Positions 30,541 through 34,490 of a stretch of DNA of 34,490 nt are shown here, one piece after another. The position numbers were made by a program, and so were the translations under genes. Source of the stretch: Candidatus Binatus sp. (lineage in GTDB: Bacteria; Desulfobacterota; Binatia; Binatales; Binataceae). The stretch is taken from positions 1 through 34,490 of the forward strand of contig NZ_DATCTO010000060.1 in NCBI RefSeq assembly GCF_036567905.1, read 5' to 3'. The notes beneath the pieces are model-generated. The model had not been told where the DNA came from. It ran no database searches and was given only the letters and a program-made list of their open reading frames with translations. Numbering within the stretch: the stretch's first letter is position 1; each line of letters begins with the position of its first letter.

Positions 30541-31310
30541 TTCACCAGCATGATCCGCGGGCCCTTGTAGTAGCGCGTGGCTTCGTCGCCGACGAACGCG
30601 AATCCGTCCTTCGGATCGAACCATGCGTGAAGCTTGGGCACGAAAGCCGCGACGATTAGGTTCAACCATCCAAAATCCGGCCGGACTTCGACTCGGATCG
30701 CCGCGCCGCCGTAGGCCGCCCACACCGCATTTGCCGGATCGATCTTCACGCTGATCGAAAATATCTTCGGGCTGGGAGCGCAGTTGAAGACGTGGATTGG
30801 ACGAGCCAATCCCTTGTCGCCCGCGCGCAATAAATCCTGGATCGGAATCACAATGCTCGCGCCCGCCCAAGTGTTGTCCGGGATGCTGAGCACTGCGGCC
30901 TGCTCGCTCTTTTGTGCGCCGGAATTGTCAATACAGGTCGCGGCGCCCGACTTCAGATCCACGTGAGCGCGGCGCTGGATCGATCCGTCGGCGTTGAAGA
31001 ACGTGTGATCGAATTCGACCAGCCTGGGCGGCTCGCCTCCGGCTCCCGGCTGCAACTCGGCGGTCTCGACGTCGGACTGATCGTCGTAGTAGTTGTTCTC
31101 GCCGTGCAGCGTCGCGCCGTCGCCGGTACTCTCGATACGGTACCGGCCCCACCCGATCGCAATACCGGTATCAGGGTTCAGAATCACAAACCTGGTCGGC
31201 GGAAAACTGAGCGCATCGGCTGAAAACGCGGGGCTCGCACCGGCCATCGCCACGATTATCGCCGACGCCGCGACCGCGACAGTCCATCCTCGCTCCCGTG
31301 TTGTAGTCAT
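30531..31310 (-). CDS. Exported protein of unknown function
   Basis: A 259-residue protein with a Sec signal peptide (VAVAASAIIVAMAGASPAFS, cleavage near FSA). The mature part opens FPPTRFVILNPDTGIAIGWG, then RYRIESTGDGATLHGENNYY and YYDDQSDVETAEL, suggesting a beta-rich periplasmic domain. It has one or two Cys (TCIDNS, FNCAPS). No family was recognised. It lies 124 bases downstream of glmS on the same strand; glmS readthrough is possible. Confidence 0.65.
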   Translation of the reverse strand: MTTTRERGWTVAVAASAIIVAMAGASPAFSADALSFPPTRFVILNPDTGIAIGWGRYRIESTGDGATLHGENNYYDDQSDVETAELQPGAGGEPPRLVEFDHTFFNADGSIQRRAHVDLKSGAATCIDNSGAQKSEQAAVLSIPDNTWAGASIVIPIQDLLRAGDKGLARPIHVFNCAPSPKIFSISVKIDPANAVWAAYGGAAIRVEVRPDFGWLNLIVAAFVPKLHAWFDPKDGFAFVGDEATRYYKGPRIMLVKTR

Positions 31311-31434
31311 GCCCTTGCCAATGCACCCCTTGTCTGGAACGTTAACTCGGCAGGCGATCTGCGCGCTAGCCGCGCGATTAAAGGCATCGGATGCTCACCG
31401 CCCGCAATGATCCCGCTCCCTGCCAGACCCCTGC

Positions 31435-33264
31435 CTACTCGACCGTCACTGACTTCGCCAGATTGCGCGGCTGATCGACGTCGGTGCCGCGCTCCACCGC
31501 GATATGATACGCGAGCAGTTGCAGCGGCACCGTCATCAGCACGGGCGTCAGCATCCGGTTGGTCTCCGGCACCTCGATAATTTCCGCGGCGACGCTTTTC
31601 AGCTCGGCGGTCGCGCGATTGGTCACCGCGATAATCCGCCCGTTGCGCGATTCGACTTCCTTGAGATTCGACATCGACTTGTCGAACAAGTCGTCGTTGG
31701 GAATTATCACCACCACCGGCATCTTCTCGTCGATAAGCGCGATCGGCCCGTGCTTCATCTCGCCGGCGGAGTAACCCTCGGCGTGGATGTAGGAAATTTC
31801 CTTCAGCTTGAGCGCGCCCTCGAGCGCGATCGGGTAGTTGATGCCGCGGCCGATGAACAGGAAATCCCGCGCCGGCGCGTACTTGCGCGCGATCTGCTGA
31901 ATCTTCGGCTCCCTCTCGAAGATCGCCTCAATCTGTCCGGGGATCGCGAACGCCGGTTGCAGCAGCTTGCCGGCGTCCGCGCCGGACAGCCGTCCCATCC
32001 GCGCCGCCAGATGAATCGCGAACAGATAGTAAGCCTCGAGCTGCGTGAGAAAGCATTTGGTCGTCGTCACGCTCGTCTCGGGACCGCATCGCGTGTACAA
32101 CTGCGCGTCGGCCTTGCGCGCGATCGACGAATCCACCGTGTTGGTGATCGCCAGCAGATGCGCACCGCGCGCGCGTCCTTCTTCCATCGCGGCGATCGTG
32201 TCGGCGGTCTCGCCCGACTGCGACACGGCGATGATCAGCGTGCGGCCGTCGATCGGCGGCCGGCGATAGCGGAACTCGGATGAGTAATCGACCTCGACCG
32301 GAATCGCGGCGAGCTCCTCGATCATGAACTTGGCCACCTGCGCGGTTATCCACGACGCGCCCGCACCCAGCATCACGATTCGCCCGATCGACGCAGGCCC
32401 GCCCGCCGGCAGAAGTTCGCCTTCGAAGCGCACGCTGGTCGAGCCGCCGTCCGCCCGCCCCGCCATCGTGTCGATCCACGCCTGCGGCTGGTCGTTGATT
32501 TCCTTGCGCAGGTAATGGCGAAAGCCGCCCTTGGTCGCGGCGACGGCGTCCCATTCCACTTGACGCGCCGTGCGAGTAACCGCGGTGCCATCGAACTTCA
32601 TCAGCCGCGCGGCGGTGGCGGTGACCTCGGCCAGCTCGCCGTCTTCCAGCACAATCGCGGAGCGCGTGTGTTCGAGAATCGCGGGAATATCCGAGGCGAT
32701 AAAGTTCTCGCCGTCGCCCAGCCCCAGGACCAACGGCGTCGCGGTCTTGGCGGCGACCAGCTTGTCGGGTTCGGTTTCCGACAGCACGACGATCGAGAAC
32801 GAACCGCGCAGCCGCAAAACGGCTTCGCGCACAGCCTCGGTCAGCCCGCGGCCGCCTTTGAGCTTTTCCTCGATCAGGTGCGAGATCAGCTCGGTGTCGG
32901 TTTCGGAGCGCAGCTTGTGTCCGCGAGCGAGCAGTTCGGCGCGCAGCTCGATGAAGTTCTCGACGATGCCGTTGTGGATGACGGCGACCGGCCCGGCTTT
33001 GTGCGGATGCGCATTTTCTTCCGACGGGCGTCCGTGCGTCGCCCATCGCGTGTGCCCGATTCCGATGTGTCCGTGCAGCGGAGAGTTGGCCAGCAGATGG
33101 CGCAGGTTGTCGAGCTTGCCCTTGGCCCGGCGAATTTCGAGCTGGTGGTCAACTAAAGTTGCGATGCCGGCCGAATCGTAGCCGCGATATTCCAGGCGGC
33201 CCAGCCCTTCGAGCAGGATAGGGTAGGCTTCCCGCGGCCCGACGTATCCGATTATTCCGCACAT
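31435..33264 (-). CDS. glmS: Glutamine--fructose-6-phosphate aminotransferase (isomerizing)
   Basis: A 609-residue enzyme of full length. The N-terminal glutaminase begins MCGIIGYVG (Cys 2 nucleophile) with GYDSAGIATL and HTRWATHG. Two SIS domains follow, with GAGASWITAQVAKFMIEEL, SQSGETADT and ETSVTTTKCFLTQL, ending DQPRNLAKSVTVE. It makes glucosamine-6-phosphate for peptidoglycan and lipopolysaccharide. AAGGAG lies 7 bases before the ATG. No glmS ribozyme core was recognised in the upstream bases. Confidence 0.93.
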   Translation of the reverse strand: MCGIIGYVGPREAYPILLEGLGRLEYRGYDSAGIATLVDHQLEIRRAKGKLDNLRHLLANSPLHGHIGIGHTRWATHGRPSEENAHPHKAGPVAVIHNGIVENFIELRAELLARGHKLRSETDTELISHLIEEKLKGGRGLTEAVREAVLRLRGSFSIVVLSETEPDKLVAAKTATPLVLGLGDGENFIASDIPAILEHTRSAIVLEDGELAEVTATAARLMKFDGTAVTRTARQVEWDAVAATKGGFRHYLRKEINDQPQAWIDTMAGRADGGSTSVRFEGELLPAGGPASIGRIVMLGAGASWITAQVAKFMIEELAAIPVEVDYSSEFRYRRPPIDGRTLIIAVSQSGETADTIAAMEEGRARGAHLLAITNTVDSSIARKADAQLYTRCGPETSVTTTKCFLTQLEAYYLFAIHLAARMGRLSGADAGKLLQPAFAIPGQIEAIFEREPKIQQIARKYAPARDFLFIGRGINYPIALEGALKLKEISYIHAEGYSAGEMKHGPIALIDEKMPVVVIIPNDDLFDKSMSNLKEVESRNGRIIAVTNRATAELKSVAAEIIEVPETNRMLTPVLMTVPLQLLAYHIAVERGTDVDQPRNLAKSVTVE

Positions 33265-33266
33265 GA

Positions 33267-33660
33267 TCGTTCGCTCCTTTCCCCGGATTCGCAGGGAAGT
33301 TTGCAGAGTTATCCGAACCCACCGGCTCAGGGCGAAACGATAGCGATACGATTTGTGTCAGGAGAGTTTGGGAAGTCACGTCAGAGCCGGATGCTCTGCC
33401 ACGCGAGGCGTATTTTGTCGCGCGATCGCTCGCGCGGTTTGCTCGCCTCTATCGACTGTGGAGCCGGGAAGCCATCCGCCGAATCTTTCGATGCTGCTTC
33501 CACCTCGTCAACTCATGGCGCGATGCGGCCATGAGTCCTGGCGCTACTCTCGCTCTCTGCTTTCTATCGCTTCGACCGTCACCTCGTTATGGATTGGCAC
33601 ATCGTGCCCCGTGGCCTCGATTATTCCCGCCCGGGCGAGTTAGCACAAGTGACGATTCTA
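33267..33660 (+). pseudogene. Possible decayed gene fragment upstream of glmS
   Basis: The plus-strand frame starting at 33267 is open for over 200 codons without an ATG before 33531. From about 33381 it reads protein-like: REAYFVARSLARFARLY, LWSREAIRRIF, FHLVNSWRDAAM. After about 33535 the next frame is the one that reads well: FYRFDRHLVMDWHIVPRG then DYSRPGELAQ. Together they suggest a frameshifted fragment. No family is recognised and no ribosome binding site is seen, so chance cannot be excluded. Confidence 0.3.
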
Positions 33661-33915
33661 ATCCTGATGATTCCTGCTCCGCTTCGGTTGCATTTTTGCC
33701 TCGCCCTGACAGGGAGAGGCCGCGCCGCCCGGCGCGGGTGAGGGTCCAAATTCCAAGTTCCGCCCGCGTCCCGTCCGCTCCCATTGAGTCATCCCGACCA
33801 AAGCGCAGCGACCGCGGATCTGTGACCGCTGATTGCTCTGCTATGGGATGGCGTCGTTGGAGGTCGTCACCGGTACCTAACATCCGCTATTCGCCCTCCG
33901 AACGCTCCGCCCGCA
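33661..33915. other. Repeat-containing intergenic stretch
   Basis: It contains a ctgacagggagagg unit (33708-33721) like the hairpin at 13008-13026, and a TCATCCCGACCAAAGCGCAGCG variant (33789-33809; shown in part: tcatcccgaccaaagcg) of the TCATCCTGAG repeat. No gene is supported. Confidence 0.5.
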
Positions 33916-34149
33916 GTGATCCCCCCCGTCACGCGCGCGATGCTCGCCGAAATCTGCGAGCAATTCACCGAGGACTTCGATAGGACCGACCTGAAAGACG
34001 CCGAGTCCTTGCATCGCCGAGCTAAGCGAGTAGCAGCGGCCGCACTAGACCAACATCAACCCGCGCGCCTCTTCCCTACCCCACTTCTAACAGGGCGAAG
34101 CCCGCATCTTTTCTTACAGATCCGGGTTCCTTCGCTGCGCTCAGGATGA
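33916..34149 (+). CDS. Possible short or truncated gene
   Basis: From GTG 33916 the frame reads TRAMLAEICEQFTEDFDRT then DLKDAESLHRRAKRVAAAAL, an acidic-helical pattern unlike nearby spurious frames. After residue about 55 the frame runs into the dispersed repeat, which supplies the last residues and the stop. It could be the N-terminal part of a gene cut by repeat insertion. Family not recognised; low certainty. Confidence 0.3.
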   Translation: MIPPVTRAMLAEICEQFTEDFDRTDLKDAESLHRRAKRVAAAALDQHQPARLFPTPLLTGRSPHLFLQIRVPSLRSG

Positions 34150-34231
34150 CACAAAAAAAGTTCTAACAGGGCGAAGCCCGCATCTTCTCTTTTCACTTTT
34201 CACTTTTCACCAGGTGCAGGGGTCACCCCTG
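34086..34231 (+). repeat. Composite dispersed repeat, second copy
   Basis: Contains two ttctaacagggcgaagcccg units (34086-34105, 34161-34180), the agatccgggtt to aacaggg segment (34118-34171) matching 13226-13279, three TTTTCAC units (34190-34210) and the CAGGGGT-C-ACCCCTG palindrome (34217-34231), in the same order as at 13226-13370. Confidence 0.8.
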
Positions 34232-34291
34232 GCCGTGGCGTAGTCGCGAAAAGATGCGCTGCGCAGATTTTCGCGTCTTCTCACTGCGGGT

Positions 34292-34311
34292 GCAGGGGCC
34301 GCAGCCCCTGC
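34292..34311. repeat. Hairpin GCAGGGGC-cgca-GCCCCTGC
   Basis: A perfect 8-pair stem, a longer relative of the CAGGGGT palindrome at 13356 and 34217. Another hairpin, GCCCGCC-aac-GGCGGGC, follows at 34347-34363, and a partial GTCACCCCTG unit at 34386-34395. Confidence 0.6.
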
Positions 34312-34386
34312 CGCCCACCGCGCAGGTGATTCTTCCTTCATGCCGCGCCCGCCAACGGCGGGCGGCCTTAACATTGGGTGCTGCCG

Positions 34387-34490
34387 TCACCCCTGCCCGT
34401 GGCGCTTGCGCCAGGTCGCCATCCAGCCGGCCCTTTCGCGCTGCGGATGATGCGACATCACCAGCGCGCCGTCGGGCACCTCGCGAACAA
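34387..34490 (-). CDS. 3' end of an unidentified gene (cut by window edge)
   Basis: Minus-strand frame open from the window edge: VREVPDGALVMSHHPQRER, AGWMATWRKRHGQG, stop. The reading is protein-like. The stop codon lies in a GTCACCCCTG unit of the dispersed palindrome, so the natural C-terminus may have been altered by it. The family could not be recognised from 33 residues. Confidence 0.45.
   Translation of the reverse strand, partial: VREVPDGALVMSHHPQRERAGWMATWRKRHGQG

Noticed and set aside
33265..33320. glmS ribozyme or riboswitch
   Set aside because: The bases before glmS show only a ribosome binding site; no ribozyme core was recognised.
33587..33883. 98-codon minus-strand frame
   Set aside because: It runs through dispersed repeats and reads as the typical Arg/Gly-rich translation of such repeats.

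Overview
The window is about 34.5 kb of GC-rich bacterial DNA, densely packed and almost entirely chromosomal housekeeping in character. The source is probably a Gram-negative bacterium: there are two lipobox lipoproteins, an exported BtuF-type binding protein, an RpoD with a region 1.1, and many GTG starts. The mixture of paired MaoC hydratases, an EtfB-EtfA fusion, a PaaA-like diiron protein and split biotin carboxylase subunits would suit an uncultured soil lineage such as Binatota/Desulfobacterota or Acidobacteriota. That placement is inference; no rRNA, tRNA or CRISPR array was seen.

Layout. 1-185: N-terminus of rpoD (minus strand, cut by the window edge). 620-5948 (+): CaCA cation exchanger, family B DNA polymerase with a beta-clamp motif, a low-GC HAD phosphatase and a winged-helix methyltransferase. 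5959-7782 (-): fused EtfB-EtfA. 7887-10599 (+): btuFCD-type ABC importer with 4-base start/stop overlaps. 10517-13412: accessory region with a TacAT-type toxin-antitoxin module between two copies of the btuD 3' end, a low-GC DUF5677-like gene plus small membrane protein, a gene-end remnant and dispersed repeats. 13413-16119 (+): HAD phosphatase, metallophosphoesterase, NDUFA9-like dehydrogenase. 16202-17433 (-): lipoprotein and methyltransferase behind a leader that looks like a transcription attenuator. 17620-18957 (+): YegD-like Hsp70. 18974-20657 (-): PaaA-like diiron protein and two MaoC-type hydratases. 20797-21090 (+): pterin carbinolamine dehydratase. 21112-24975 (-): run of moaB, moaD-moaE fusion, ispH, TPR lipoprotein and deoxynucleoside kinase. 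25085-27334 (+): VTT membrane protein and flavin disulfide reductase. 27362-29866: cold-shock protein, a small gene, and biotin carboxylase/BCCP. 30129-33264: small Cys protein, exported protein, glmS. 33265-34490: repeat-rich region with possible gene remnants and the 3' end of an unknown gene.

Functional links. The btuFCD genes form one importer. moaB and moaDE serve molybdopterin synthesis. The two MaoC genes probably form a heteromeric enoyl hydratase acting with a diiron oxygenase-like protein on CoA or ACP thioesters, alongside electron transfer (Etf) and acyl-CoA carboxylation (BC/BCCP) found elsewhere in the window. glmS feeds cell-wall amino sugars.

Most interesting signals. (1) The TacAT cassette lies between two 85-bp copies of the btuD gene end whose differences are almost all synonymous, as if the second copy came from a selected btuD in another genome. 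(2) The methyltransferase/lipoprotein operon has a strong minus-strand promoter followed by three mutually complementary 8-mers and a U7 tract, the layout of an antiterminator/terminator switch. (3) Near-identical composite repeats occur at 13.2-13.4 kb and 34.1-34.2 kb.
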